Part shown: positions 15,917 to 23,987 of the stretch, piece by piece
Layout: each line of letters opens with the position of its first letter
Numbering within the stretch: the first letter of the stretch is position 1
Origin: Bryobacteraceae bacterium
GTDB lineage: Bacteria; Acidobacteriota; Terriglobia; Bryobacterales; Bryobacteraceae
Direction: 5' to 3'
NCBI GenBank assembly: GCA_025928545.1
Contig: JAICJH010000064.1
Span: forward strand, 1 to 37,849
DNA: 37,849 nucleotides
Translations under genes and position numbers: made by a program
Notes under the pieces: generated by a model
What the model was told of the DNA's origin: nothing
What the model saw: only the letters and a program-made list of their open reading frames with translations
Databases searched by the model: none

Positions 15917-16423
15917 ATGCGGGTATTCGGAATTGACTGCGGTACCGAACGCACCGGCTACGGCGTGATTGAAAGCGACGGACGTCTGCATCATATGGTT
16001 TCCGCCGGTTGCATTACATCGTCTGCGCGAGATCCTCTCGAACGGCGCCTCCTGCATATTGCCGGGGAACTGCGGCGACTGATCGCGGAACACCGCCCCG
16101 ACTCAGCCGCCATCGAAGAGGTCTTCTTCGCTGTGAATGCAAAGAGCGCTTTAAAGCTTTCGCATGTGCGCGGCGTTGCCATGCTGGTGGTGGCGGAGGC
16201 TTCCGTTCAATGCGCCGAATACTCGCCCCTTGAGGTCAAGAAAAGTGTGGTGGGTTACGGACGCGCCGAAAAGGCGCAGGTGCAGCAGATGGTGGCTTCC
16301 CTGCTGCGGATAGGCGCTCCCGTAGCTTCCGAAGATGCGAGCGATGCCCTCGCGATTGCTATATGCCACGCAACACACGCGTTCATGCTTCCTGTGATAC
16401 AACGGCTGGAGGCTCGGGCGTGA
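15917..16423 (+). CDS. ruvC: Holliday junction resolvase RuvC
   Basis: A 168-residue crossover-junction endodeoxyribonuclease that cuts four-way DNA junctions with RuvAB. All four acidic active-site positions are present: Asp7 in GIDCG, Glu67/68 in AAIEEVFF, and Asp140/Asp143 in SEDASDALAIAICH. The FFAVNAKSALKLSHVRGVAML region is typical. ATG 15917 follows GGAGG by about 10 nt. ruvA and ruvB, commonly next, are absent; instead a secreted-protein gene overlaps the stop (GTGA), so ruvC is translationally coupled to an exported protein of unknown function. Confidence 0.96.
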   Translation: MRVFGIDCGTERTGYGVIESDGRLHHMVSAGCITSSARDPLERRLLHIAGELRRLIAEHRPDSAAIEEVFFAVNAKSALKLSHVRGVAMLVVAEASVQCAEYSPLEVKKSVVGYGRAEKAQVQQMVASLLRIGAPVASEDASDALAIAICHATHAFMLPVIQRLEARA

Positions 16424-17055
16424 AGACACTTTGCATCGTCGCGCTGTTCGCATTCCTGCCGGCACTCTCGCCCGGCGCCGAGACGCGGTTGATTTTCACG
16501 AAATCATTTCCCGGCAGCGTTCCGCCGTACGTCGAAATCTCGCTCGAGAAAAACGGCAATGTTGTTTACAAGGAAGCGCCGGATGATAACAATCCCATTG
16601 CCATCCAGTTGAAAAAGGCCGACGCGGATGCCATGTTCGCGCTGGCCGATAAGCTGGATCATTTTTCCCGGCCGCTCGAATCGGGGCTGAAAGTCGCCTT
16701 CATGGGCAAGAAGAAATTCCGCTACGATGACGGCAGCCCGCGCGAAGTCGAATTCAACTATTCGGCCGATCCCGACGCTCAGACCCTGCTCGACTGGTTC
16801 GAACGCATCGCCGAAACGGAACGCGGCTTTATCGAGCTCGAAAGAAGCGTCAAGTACGACAAGCTCGGTGTCCAGAATGCTCTGCTTCTGATCGAGACCG
16901 CCCGAGATCAGAAACGGCTGGTGGCGCCGCAACAATTTCTGCCGCTGCTGGACCGCGTCGTGAAAAACGAAAGCTATATGCACATGGCGCGGGAGCGAGC
17001 CTCGGTCTTTGCCACGGAGATTCGTGCGCTGGCAGAGCCTGCGGCGGCACAATGA
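16420..17055 (+). CDS. Uncharacterised secreted protein coupled to ruvC
   Basis: A 211-residue protein with a clear signal peptide (MKTLCIVALFAFLPALSPGA, cut near GAE). The GTG start 16420 has GGAGG 7 nt upstream and overlaps the ruvC stop (GTGA); it also overlaps the next gene by ATGA. The mature part is mostly helical and charged (KNGNVVYKEAPDDNNP, ADAMFALADKLDHF, LLDWFERIAETERGFIELERS, RDQKRLVAPQQFLPLLDRV). No domain is recognised. Its tight packing between ruvC and a TlpA-like protein suggests a periplasmic role alongside the latter rather than in DNA repair. Base composition matches its neighbours, so there is no sign of recent transfer. Confidence 0.75.
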   Translation: MKTLCIVALFAFLPALSPGAETRLIFTKSFPGSVPPYVEISLEKNGNVVYKEAPDDNNPIAIQLKKADADAMFALADKLDHFSRPLESGLKVAFMGKKKFRYDDGSPREVEFNYSADPDAQTLLDWFERIAETERGFIELERSVKYDKLGVQNALLLIETARDQKRLVAPQQFLPLLDRVVKNESYMHMARERASVFATEIRALAEPAAAQ

Positions 17056-18359
17056 ACCGTTTCCGTCTGTGGCGAGCTGCGCTTCTGTTCTGTCCCCTCC
17101 TTCTGGCAGCCCAGACTGCGGGAACGCTGAATCTCTATCCGGCCAATCCGGCTGCGGAACAGGCGGAACTGACCCAGGCGGTCAACGAAGCCAACGGCAG
17201 TTCGGTGGATCTGACCCGCGGGCTGGAGCAGCATCTTCGAAAGTACCCGAACAGCGCGCGCCGTGCTGAGATCGAAGCCTCGCTTTACAAGACCGCGACC
17301 GACTCGAACGATAATCCGCGGATTATTCTTTACGGCGATAAACTCCTCACCGGCAAGCCTGACAACGAATTGGAAATTCTCGACCGCGTCATCCGCGCCA
17401 TCCTGGTTTCCGATGATACGGAATCGGCGAAGAAGGCGCTGGGATATTCGCAGCGCTATGAATCCGCCGTTTTGAATCTGAGGGCACGCGCGCCCGAGGG
17501 GCATGCCACCGCGGCGCAATGGGCCGATTACGGCGATCGGGCCTTCGCCCGCGCGGAAGTGTTGATGGCGCGCGCCTCCGGCAATCTGGGAAAATTCGAC
17601 GATGCTATCGCCGCCGCCAGCCGGTCGTGGCTACTGCTGCCCACAGCGGAGGCGGCACGCGAAATGGCGCGCTGGCAGGCTAAGGCGGGCCGCAACGGCG
17701 AAGCCATCGATCATTACGCGGACGCGGCGACGGTCGAAGACTCGCACGCTCCCTGGGCCGATCGCGATCTCGACCGCAAGGCTGCAACGACTCTCTTCGT
17801 TCAGTTGCATGGCTCCGAACAGGGACTCGGCGATGTTTTTCTGAAAGCCTGGCAGCGTTCCGCCCAGGCACTCAGCGACCACCTGGCGCACTACCGGGCG
17901 ATGGACCGCAATTTTGGCCTGACGAACACGTTTGAGTTCGTCATTTCGGGCATCGCCGCTTCCCCTCCGGAGGCTGCGTCGCTGGACATGGCCAAATTGA
18001 AGGGCAAGACACTGGTCGTCGATTTCTGGGCTACGTGGTGCGGTCCGTGTGTCGCCCAGCACCCGCTGATCGAAAACGTGAAGAAAAAGTACGCCCAGTC
18101 GCAGGACGTGGTGTTCCTTTCTCTCGATTCGGATGACGACCATTCTCTGGTCGCGCCATTCATGAAGGCACAAAACTGGAATCAGCGCGTCTATCTGGAA
18201 TCGGGCCTTGCCGGCCTGCTGAACGTGACCTCATTGCCTACACTCCTGGTTATCGACCCGTTCGGCCGTGTTTACAGCCGCATGATGGGTTTCAACAGCG
18301 ATTCGTTCGAGCGCCTGCTCAGCACCCGGATCGATGAAGCCCGTTCGCTTCTGAAATAA
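17052..18359 (+). CDS. Exported TlpA-like thioredoxin with long helical N-terminal region
   Basis: A 435-residue protein with a signal peptide (FRLWRAALLFCPLLLAAQ). Residues about 25-290 form a helical, TPR-like region (for example AAQWADYGDRAFARAEVLMARASGNLGKFD, then AEAAREMARWQAKAGRNGEAIDHYADAA). The C-terminal 130 residues are a TlpA/ResA-type thioredoxin fold with VVDFWATWCGPC (active Cys330 and Cys333) and the cis-Pro strand SLPTLLVIDPFG. It is expected to act on disulfides in the periplasm, perhaps in cytochrome maturation or redox repair. ATG 17052 overlaps the preceding stop (ATGA). The family's usual length is about 150-200 aa, so the helical fusion is the distinctive feature. The redox partner is not in the window. 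Confidence 0.85.
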   Translation: MNRFRLWRAALLFCPLLLAAQTAGTLNLYPANPAAEQAELTQAVNEANGSSVDLTRGLEQHLRKYPNSARRAEIEASLYKTATDSNDNPRIILYGDKLLTGKPDNELEILDRVIRAILVSDDTESAKKALGYSQRYESAVLNLRARAPEGHATAAQWADYGDRAFARAEVLMARASGNLGKFDDAIAAASRSWLLLPTAEAAREMARWQAKAGRNGEAIDHYADAATVEDSHAPWADRDLDRKAATTLFVQLHGSEQGLGDVFLKAWQRSAQALSDHLAHYRAMDRNFGLTNTFEFVISGIAASPPEAASLDMAKLKGKTLVVDFWATWCGPCVAQHPLIENVKKKYAQSQDVVFLSLDSDDDHSLVAPFMKAQNWNQRVYLESGLAGLLNVTSLPTLLVIDPFGRVYSRMMGFNSDSFERLLSTRIDEARSLLK

Positions 18360-18364
18360 CTGTT

Positions 18365-19189
18365 ATGCCCGCGCGCCGAATCTTACTGGTTGTTTCCGCC
18401 GCGTTGGCAATCCTGATCGGTACCGCGTCCGCCTGGCAACTTCCCTTCCGGCAATATCCCGGCATCGAACACGAGGACGAGCCGCTGCCGTCCAATTACA
18501 GGGACAAGGCGGAGTGGGTGTTCGCGCGGCTGATGTACCCTGCGCTGCAGAACTACAGCTTTCGCGGCAATCCAAACTGGAAGGAAGGCCGCGCCAACTG
18601 GACAATCGACTACCCGTCATCCGACCGGCATCTCGCCGCCGAAATTGGACGGTTGACGCGCATTCATTCTCGTTCAGTCGAACAGCCGATTGATCTCGAC
18701 GATGACGACGTGTTCAACTATCCCTGGCTATACGCGGTTGAAGTGGGTTACTGGAATCTGACCGATGAGCAGATCGTCAAATTCCGCGAGTACCTCATGC
18801 GCGGCGGCTTTTTCATGTGCGATGATTTTCACGGCTCTCAGGAATGGGCAGGTTTCATGGGGGTCATGAGCAAAGTATTTCCGAACCGGCCGGTCATCGA
18901 TATCCCGAAAGACGATCAGATCTTTCATGTCATCTTCGACCTGGACGATAAATTCCAGGTGCCTGGCTATCAATTCGTGTTTTCCCGCCGCACTTACGAA
19001 AAGGATGGCTACGACCCCCACTGGCGCGGCATCTACGACGATCAGGGACGTTTAATGGTGGCAATCTGCCACGACATGGATCTGGGAGATTCCTGGGAAC
19101 ACGCGGATAATCCCCAATACCCTGTGGCATACACACAGCTCGGCATGCGTATCGGCGTGAATTACGTCACGTACGCGATGACGCACTGA
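18365..19189 (+). CDS. DUF4159 secreted protein
   Basis: A 274-residue protein with an N-terminal signal segment (ILLVVSAALAILIGTASAWQ). The rest matches DUF4159: RDKAEWVFARLMYP, the NWTIDYPSSDRHLAAEIGRLT block, LYAVEVGYWNLTDEQIVKFREYLMRGGFFMCDDFHG, and ICHDMDLGDSWEHAD near the C-terminus. The family has a flavodoxin/amidotransferase-like fold prediction and often accompanies MoxR-ATPase/VWA surface-assembly clusters in Acidobacteria; those partners are not seen here. It starts only 5 bp after the TlpA-like gene, so it is the last gene of the yebC operon. It converges on the aldo/keto reductase with a 21-bp gap. Biochemical function is unknown. Confidence 0.85.
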   Translation: MPARRILLVVSAALAILIGTASAWQLPFRQYPGIEHEDEPLPSNYRDKAEWVFARLMYPALQNYSFRGNPNWKEGRANWTIDYPSSDRHLAAEIGRLTRIHSRSVEQPIDLDDDDVFNYPWLYAVEVGYWNLTDEQIVKFREYLMRGGFFMCDDFHGSQEWAGFMGVMSKVFPNRPVIDIPKDDQIFHVIFDLDDKFQVPGYQFVFSRRTYEKDGYDPHWRGIYDDQGRLMVAICHDMDLGDSWEHADNPQYPVAYTQLGMRIGVNYVTYAMTH

Positions 19190-19210
19190 GTCCGAATCGC
19201 ATCGGGCCGT

Positions 19211-20248
19211 TCAGCGAACCCGCACGTGCTTCGCCGCCGGGTTTCGCTCGCCGGCAAACTTCTGCTGGTGCCAGTACGGATACGGCAGCGGCGTCGCACT
19301 GACCTCGTCGAGTCTCTCCACCTCCTCATCGGAAAGCGTCCACGTGGCCGCCGCGAGATTGTCACGTAGCTGCGCTTCATTTCGTGCCCCGATAATCACG
19401 GTATCGACACCAGGCTTGCAGGTCACCCAGTTCAAAGCAACCTGGGAAGCCGACACGCCCCGCTGCCCGGCGATTTCATGCAGAACGTCCACAATCCGGT
19501 ACAACCGCTCCTCGTCGATCACACCCGGCGCGTCCACCTTGTTCAGCCGGGATTCCGACGGCTTTGCCTGCCCACGCCGGAACTTGCCGGAGAGCAGCCC
19601 GAACTGCAGCGGGCTCCACGCCATGATTCCCGTGCGCTGATCCAGCCCGACACCCACCAGATCGCTCTCCTGCTCACGCGCCAGCAGCGAGTAATTAATC
19701 TGCTGCGAAATGTAGCGCCGGATGCCAAGCCGATCCGCCGTGACGTGCGCCTTCATCAATTGCCAGCCGGAATAATTGGAACATCCTGCGTAGCGAATCT
19801 TCCCCGCCCGCACCAGATCGTCGAACGCACGCAGCGTTTCGTCGAGCGGCGTCAAAGCATCGAAGTTGTGCGCCTGGTAGAGATCGATGTAATCGGTCTT
19901 CAGCCTCCGCAGACTGGCTTCGCAGGCTTCCACGATATGCGTCCGTGAAAGGCCCGATTTATTCGCTCCCTCTCCGAGCCGCACGAAGCACTTCGTCGCC
20001 AGCACCAGTTGCGGGCGTAGCGTCCCCAGCGCTGCTCCCAGCACTTCTTCGGATTTCCCGAATGAATAAATGTCGGCGGTGTCGATAACATTGACGCCCG
20101 CTTCCATGCAGATCTCAATCTGGCGGCGCGCCTCATCCGCCTGCACGTTGCCCATCGCGGCGAAACGTCCTTCACCGCCCAGCGTCATCGTGCCGAAACT
20201 CAGTATCGAAACTTCCAGTCCGCTCGAACCTAATAATCTGTATTCCAT
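19211..20248 (-). CDS. Aldo/keto reductase
   Basis: A 345-residue NADPH-dependent oxidoreductase of the aldo/keto reductase superfamily (TIM barrel). The catalytic tetrad is present: Asp56 and Tyr61 in NVIDTADIYSFG, Lys86 in LVLATKCF, and His127 in LYQAHNFD. The GYAGCSNYSGWQL and VIIGARNEAQLRDNLAA blocks match the AKR11/YghZ-like group. The start ATG 20248 is backed by GGTGAGGGAG five nt upstream. It begins 10 bp after the GNAT gene, so the two form a small operon. The substrate cannot be read from sequence; small aldehydes or quinones are the usual possibilities. Confidence 0.92.
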   Translation of the reverse strand: MEYRLLGSSGLEVSILSFGTMTLGGEGRFAAMGNVQADEARRQIEICMEAGVNVIDTADIYSFGKSEEVLGAALGTLRPQLVLATKCFVRLGEGANKSGLSRTHIVEACEASLRRLKTDYIDLYQAHNFDALTPLDETLRAFDDLVRAGKIRYAGCSNYSGWQLMKAHVTADRLGIRRYISQQINYSLLAREQESDLVGVGLDQRTGIMAWSPLQFGLLSGKFRRGQAKPSESRLNKVDAPGVIDEERLYRIVDVLHEIAGQRGVSASQVALNWVTCKPGVDTVIIGARNEAQLRDNLAAATWTLSDEEVERLDEVSATPLPYPYWHQQKFAGERNPAAKHVRVR

Positions 20249-20258
20249 GCCGTCTCCC

Positions 20259-20888
20259 TCACCTCGGTAGTAACATCGTCGCCAGTTTCGCCTTCACATC
20301 CGGCCATTCCGCCGCCATGATGGAGAATCGCGCTGAATCGCGGGCCGTAAAGTCCGACGCCATTCGGTGGGCTCGCAGAATCCCCTCGAACGTTCCCCCG
20401 ATGCGCGCAATTGCCGCGCGGGACCGGTCATTGCGCGCATCCGTGTGCAGGCAGACCCGCAGGACTTCCCAGACCTCAAATGCATGCGTCAGCAATAACA
20501 GCTTGGCATCCGTATTGACTGGCGTCCGTACGGCGGATTTTGTCAGCCAGGTATAGCCGATCTCGCAGACGTCCGGTGTCGGCAGGCGATGCCGCGCGTG
20601 TCCCTCCGGCCACGCCCACCTCTCCAGATCCCAAAGCCTGGTTGAGCCGATTACGGTATTGTCGCCAAGACTGACGATTGCAAACGGCAACGCGGTCCCG
20701 GCCTCACGCCACGCCATGGCGCGATCGATGTACCTGACCATCTCGCCCACGCCCTGCGGGACCGGCGACCATCGGTAAAGCGACGGGTCGACAGCCGAAG
20801 CCGCGGCCAGGCCCTCCGCGTGTTGTCTGCCAAGCGGTTCCAGACGAATATATCTGCCGGTGAGAGTTTGATCCACGATTCTGTTCAT
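20259..20888 (-). CDS. GNAT acetyltransferase, RimJ/RimL-like
   Basis: A 209-residue N-acetyltransferase (GNAT fold) of the RimJ/RimL-like subgroup. Signs are LTGRYIRLEPLGRQHAEGLAAA at the N-terminus, ALPFAIVSLGDNTVIGSTRLWDLE in the core, EIGYTWLTKSAVRTPVNTDAKLLLLTHAFE and the later VCLHTDARNDRSRAAIARIGGTFEGIL stretch, which is the acetyl-CoA-binding region. ATG 20888 is favoured over the upstream in-frame codon at 20906 because it gives MNRIVDQTLTGRYIRLEPL. It is the first gene of a pair with the aldo/keto reductase and diverges from the gene at 20935 across only 46 bp. The target (protein N-terminus, ribosomal protein or small molecule) is unknown. Confidence 0.9.
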   Translation of the reverse strand: MNRIVDQTLTGRYIRLEPLGRQHAEGLAAASAVDPSLYRWSPVPQGVGEMVRYIDRAMAWREAGTALPFAIVSLGDNTVIGSTRLWDLERWAWPEGHARHRLPTPDVCEIGYTWLTKSAVRTPVNTDAKLLLLTHAFEVWEVLRVCLHTDARNDRSRAAIARIGGTFEGILRAHRMASDFTARDSARFSIMAAEWPDVKAKLATMLLPR

Positions 20889-20934
20889 TATCCCAATAAG
20901 CGGCATTCGCGCGGGTTCGATATCATCGAAGTGG

Positions 20935-21489
20935 TTGGTCTTTCATTCACATCAATACGGTTCGCAGGTTGCGGAAATCCTGTCGCTGGAGGATGCGGGC
21001 GGGGGTGGTCGCCCCATGGAACTATTCCCCGTGAAATGCAGCAACGAGGCCGTGCGGCGCCAGTTGATGGAAGCCGACGCTGCTGAACTGTTCCCGGACG
21101 CCAGGGATCCACAGGCAGCCCTGAGTGGACTTTTTCTGTATTTCTCCTGCCTCAAAGAAGCCCACGATCTACTGCACACCTTCGGCAGCATCGACGGCGC
21201 GTACTGGCACGGCATCATGCACCGCATGGAAGGCGATGCCTTCAACGCAAATTATTGGTTCCGGCGTATTCCCGGCCACAGAATGTTTCCGGTTCTGCAT
21301 CGCGAAGCGGCACAGCTGGGCTACGATACCGGCCCGATGTGGGATCCGTTTGCATTCACCGATTTCTGCGAAACGTCGGCGCGGTCGCATGACGATAGCC
21401 TGGCAAAGCGTGTTCAGCTGGCCGAATGGCAAGTGCTTTTTGATTACTGCGCCGGACCGGCGCGCGCGACGGGAGCGGCCCCTCGTTGA
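20935..21489 (+). CDS. Uncharacterised protein upstream of HlyD adaptor
   Basis: A 184-residue protein from a TTG start. A later ATG at 21016 is possible, but HSHQYGSQVAEIL near the N-terminus looks conserved with homologues as I recall them. The core LSGLFLYFSCLKEAHDLLHTFGSIDGAYWHGIMHRMEGDAFNANYWFRRI is distinctive; this HGIMHRxExDxxNAxYWFRR pattern occurs in a bacterial family of unknown function. It has no signal peptide or membrane segment. The stop overlaps the TTG of the HlyD-type gene (TTGA), so they are translationally coupled. The divergent 46-bp gap to the GNAT gene must hold both promoters. No activity is proposed. Confidence 0.75.
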   Translation: MVFHSHQYGSQVAEILSLEDAGGGGRPMELFPVKCSNEAVRRQLMEADAAELFPDARDPQAALSGLFLYFSCLKEAHDLLHTFGSIDGAYWHGIMHRMEGDAFNANYWFRRIPGHRMFPVLHREAAQLGYDTGPMWDPFAFTDFCETSARSHDDSLAKRVQLAEWQVLFDYCAGPARATGAAPR

Positions 21490-22697
21490 GAAAAATCGTT
21501 CTCCCGATCCTGCTGCTGATCGCTGTCGCGGGCGGCTGGTGGATCTACCGAATCAAGTCCGAACCGCCCACGGTCCCGTTCGCGAAAGCGTTCAGGCAGA
21601 AGATCTCCAACAATCTTTCCACTAACGGAAAAGTGGAGCCCGGAGAATACGCCGAGGTGCGCGCGTCCACGCAGGGCCAACTGCAACGCCTGCCCGTCCA
21701 CCAGGGAGACACGGTAAAGCAGGGTCAGGTCATTGCCGAGCTGAGCCAGCCTGGCGCGCAGGAAGAATTGCAGTCCGCCGAAGCGCGCGCCGCACAGGCG
21801 CGCGCCGAATTGAGCACGCTCACAGCCGGAGGCAGATCATCCGACGTTGCCGAAATCAATGGCAACATCGCCGTCCTGAAGAAGCAGCGTGAGTCCGCCG
21901 CCGCTACCGTAGATTCGCTGAATCGTCTTGTGAAGAAGCAGGCTGCCACCGCCTATGAGTTGACACAGGCCCAAAGCGCCGTGGCGGATCTCGACGCGCG
22001 CATCGCAGCTCTCGAGCAACGCCGCCCGGTTCTTGTGAACAAGGGCGACATCGAAAGCGCCCAGGCGAAAATTCGGGAAGCCGAAGCCGGCATTGCTTTG
22101 GCCAGGGCACACCTTGCGCTGAATACGATCGTTGCCCCCATATCGGGGATTGTCTACGATCTTCAGGTCCGCGCCGGAGCTTACCTGCATCCGGGAGACT
22201 TGCTGGGCTCAATCGGAAAAGCAGATCCGGTCCTTGTACGGGTCTACGTTGATGAGCCTGAACTCGGGCGCGTGCAAATCGGCCAGCCGGTCAGAATCAC
22301 CTGGGACGCGCTGCCGGGTAAAGAATGGGTGGGCACTGTAGAAAAGCGCCCCACCCAGATCATCGCTCTGGGCGCCCGGCAGGTCGGCGAGGTGCTCTGC
22401 ACCGTTCACAACCAGGGCTACGAGCTCATACCCGGCACCAACGTGAATGCATTCATTCTGACCCAGGTCGTCGAGAACGCCCTCACGATTCCCAAAACCG
22501 CTGTGCGGCGTGAGCGCGGAACTGGCGTCTATGTGCTCGGCAAAGACAACACGGTGAAGTGGGTCAACATCGCCACCGGCGCATCCGACGCGTTGCGCGT
22601 GGAAGTCGTCAGTGGCCTGAACGAGGGAGATGCCGTAATGCTGCCATCCGACCTCGCGATTCACGAAGACGTGAAAGTCGCTCCGCGAATCGAATAA
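21486..22697 (+). CDS. HlyD-family / RND-type periplasmic adaptor subunit
   Basis: A 403-residue membrane-fusion protein that would bridge an inner-membrane exporter to an outer-membrane channel. One N-terminal membrane anchor (IVLPILLLIAVAGGWWIYRI) is followed by the biotinyl-lipoyl half (VEPGEYAEVRASTQGQL), a long coiled-coil hairpin (about 80-215; QAGAQEELQSAEARAAQARAELS-like heptads), the second lipoyl half (TIVAPISGIVYDLQ), and the beta-barrel and membrane-proximal domains (LVRVYVDEPELGRVQIGQPVRITW, ALTIPKTAVRRERGTGVYVL). The TTG start overlaps the previous stop. No permease or TolC-like gene follows; the next gene is convergent. The adaptor therefore either works with an exporter encoded elsewhere or is the relic of a split operon. 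Confidence 0.88.
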   Translation: MRKIVLPILLLIAVAGGWWIYRIKSEPPTVPFAKAFRQKISNNLSTNGKVEPGEYAEVRASTQGQLQRLPVHQGDTVKQGQVIAELSQPGAQEELQSAEARAAQARAELSTLTAGGRSSDVAEINGNIAVLKKQRESAAATVDSLNRLVKKQAATAYELTQAQSAVADLDARIAALEQRRPVLVNKGDIESAQAKIREAEAGIALARAHLALNTIVAPISGIVYDLQVRAGAYLHPGDLLGSIGKADPVLVRVYVDEPELGRVQIGQPVRITWDALPGKEWVGTVEKRPTQIIALGARQVGEVLCTVHNQGYELIPGTNVNAFILTQVVENALTIPKTAVRRERGTGVYVLGKDNTVKWVNIATGASDALRVEVVSGLNEGDAVMLPSDLAIHEDVKVAPRIE

Positions 22698-22715
22698 TCC
22701 CCGTCAGCCACCAGC

Positions 22716-23669
22716 CTAGCGACGGTATCCGCGATAGTATCCGCCGTAATAGCGCGGGCCGATGAAAACTGAGAATCCGCCATAGTACGGCGCATAGCGC
22801 GGATATCCGTAGGGGCCGTAAGGTCCGCCATACACACCCACCGGGGGTCCCACCGGGCGGGGACGCGCCTGCGCTACCCGCGGCTGCGGCTCATTACCTG
22901 TGCCATAGTCTTCCTGGTCGGCGTAATGGAATGCCCCGGCAGAGCGCGCGGTCGAAATGTTGACCGGAGCTTCCAGACGGAATGTCAGCATCGTCTCCGG
23001 ATACACCTCGGTTGGCCGGCCCCGGGTCGACAACACACCAATCGTGCTCGCCGCCGCTCCAGCGCCCGCTCCAATAGCCGCGCCCTTCCCACCTGCCGCC
23101 GCTGCACCAATCAGGGCGCCAAGCCCGGTGGTGCCGATGATCGCAGCCGCGTCATTGGCCGTAGACTTAACGCCGTCTCTACCAATCACCTGAGATTGCA
23201 CCGGAATCTGCTGGCCATCCACCAGGGATATGTTTGTCAGCTGTAATCCCAGACTCGACGTGCCTTCCCACCGGCCAGCCTTCTTCATATCGCTGATCCG
23301 TCCCATAACCGTCGAACCCTTGCGAGCCACCACGATGCCATCGACAATCAGCGGTTCCGCCAGCGTAGCGTAAAACGTATCGCCGTTCTGATTTCTGTCC
23401 GATGAAAGCCCCTGGTTCGTACGCACCGTCACAAACGCGCCGGAGGGAAGCGTCAACATCGCCGGCACGCTGACGCCGGGCCCATACGCACCCGACGGCG
23501 GAGGAGGTGGATCGTTAAACTGCGGACGTGGTGCATCGGGCGGAACGCCCTGTTCGGCGATTGTCGCGTCAGGAGCGAGTCCGGCAGAGTTCGGGAATCC
23601 TTGCGCCACGAGACCTGCGGCACACGCGAGCCCCGCGAGACTGATTCGAATTGAGTTGGTTCGTAGCAT
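22716..23669 (-). CDS. Exported glycine-zipper protein with Gly/Tyr/Pro-rich tail
   Basis: A 317-residue exported protein. ATG 23669 begins a signal peptide (RISLAGLACAAGLVAQG); in-frame sequence upstream is not signal-like. The mature part has a Pro-rich segment (DPPPPPSGAYGPG), a beta-rich domain (LTLPSGAFVTVRTNQGLSSDRNQNGDTFYATL and later SLVDGQQIPVQSQVIG), and then a glycine-zipper stretch, about 180-215 (IIGTTGLGALIGAAAAGGKGAAIGAGAG). The C-terminus is a YGGPYGPYG-type Gly/Tyr/Pro-rich low-complexity tail. It resembles acidobacterial surface/envelope proteins, but no family function is known. The zipper could anchor or oligomerise it in the membrane. The 3' end converges with the HlyD-type gene. 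Confidence 0.75.
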   Translation of the reverse strand: MLRTNSIRISLAGLACAAGLVAQGFPNSAGLAPDATIAEQGVPPDAPRPQFNDPPPPPSGAYGPGVSVPAMLTLPSGAFVTVRTNQGLSSDRNQNGDTFYATLAEPLIVDGIVVARKGSTVMGRISDMKKAGRWEGTSSLGLQLTNISLVDGQQIPVQSQVIGRDGVKSTANDAAAIIGTTGLGALIGAAAAGGKGAAIGAGAGAAASTIGVLSTRGRPTEVYPETMLTFRLEAPVNISTARSAGAFHYADQEDYGTGNEPQPRVAQARPRPVGPPVGVYGGPYGPYGYPRYAPYYGGFSVFIGPRYYGGYYRGYRR

Positions 23670-23952
23670 AGCTGCCGCAGACAAAGCATTCCGTTTGCCA
23701 GAGTCGAGCGCTCGTAACCCCTTGATCTGAATAGATCGCCCCGTGTGGTGAACTGGCGGAGCGCCACCAGTCTGGCTGATTTCAACCATTCGGCCGAGTT
23801 GGCGCACTGCCGGCGCGGAAGTACTCGCGGCGGAAACATTCTTTCATCACGCCGGTTTATGCACACGCAATCCACCACATCACTCCGGTAAGTGTCTGAA
23901 ATGGCGGCGTGGAAAAAGCTGTTGAAAGCGAGGGAAAACCGCGTTATTTCAT
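23670..23952. other. Intergenic region upstream of the glycine-zipper gene
   Basis: About 280 bp without a credible gene. It should contain the minus-strand promoter and 5' leader of the glycine-zipper gene. I see no strong -10/-35 pair on that strand. It ends at the plus-strand promoter of the candidate RNA. Confidence 0.45.
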
Positions 23953-23981
23953 TTGACCGCGATTCAATCTTTGACTATGAT
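23953..23981 (+). promoter_or_regulatory. Strong sigma-70 promoter of the candidate structured RNA
   Basis: TTGACC (23953-23958) and TATGAT (23976-23981) are each 5/6 consensus matches, separated by the ideal 17 nt. Transcription would start near 23988. No protein gene on the plus strand follows for more than 3 kb, so the promoter appears to serve only the RNA-like region. Confidence 0.65.
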
Positions 23982-23987
23982 CGATTC

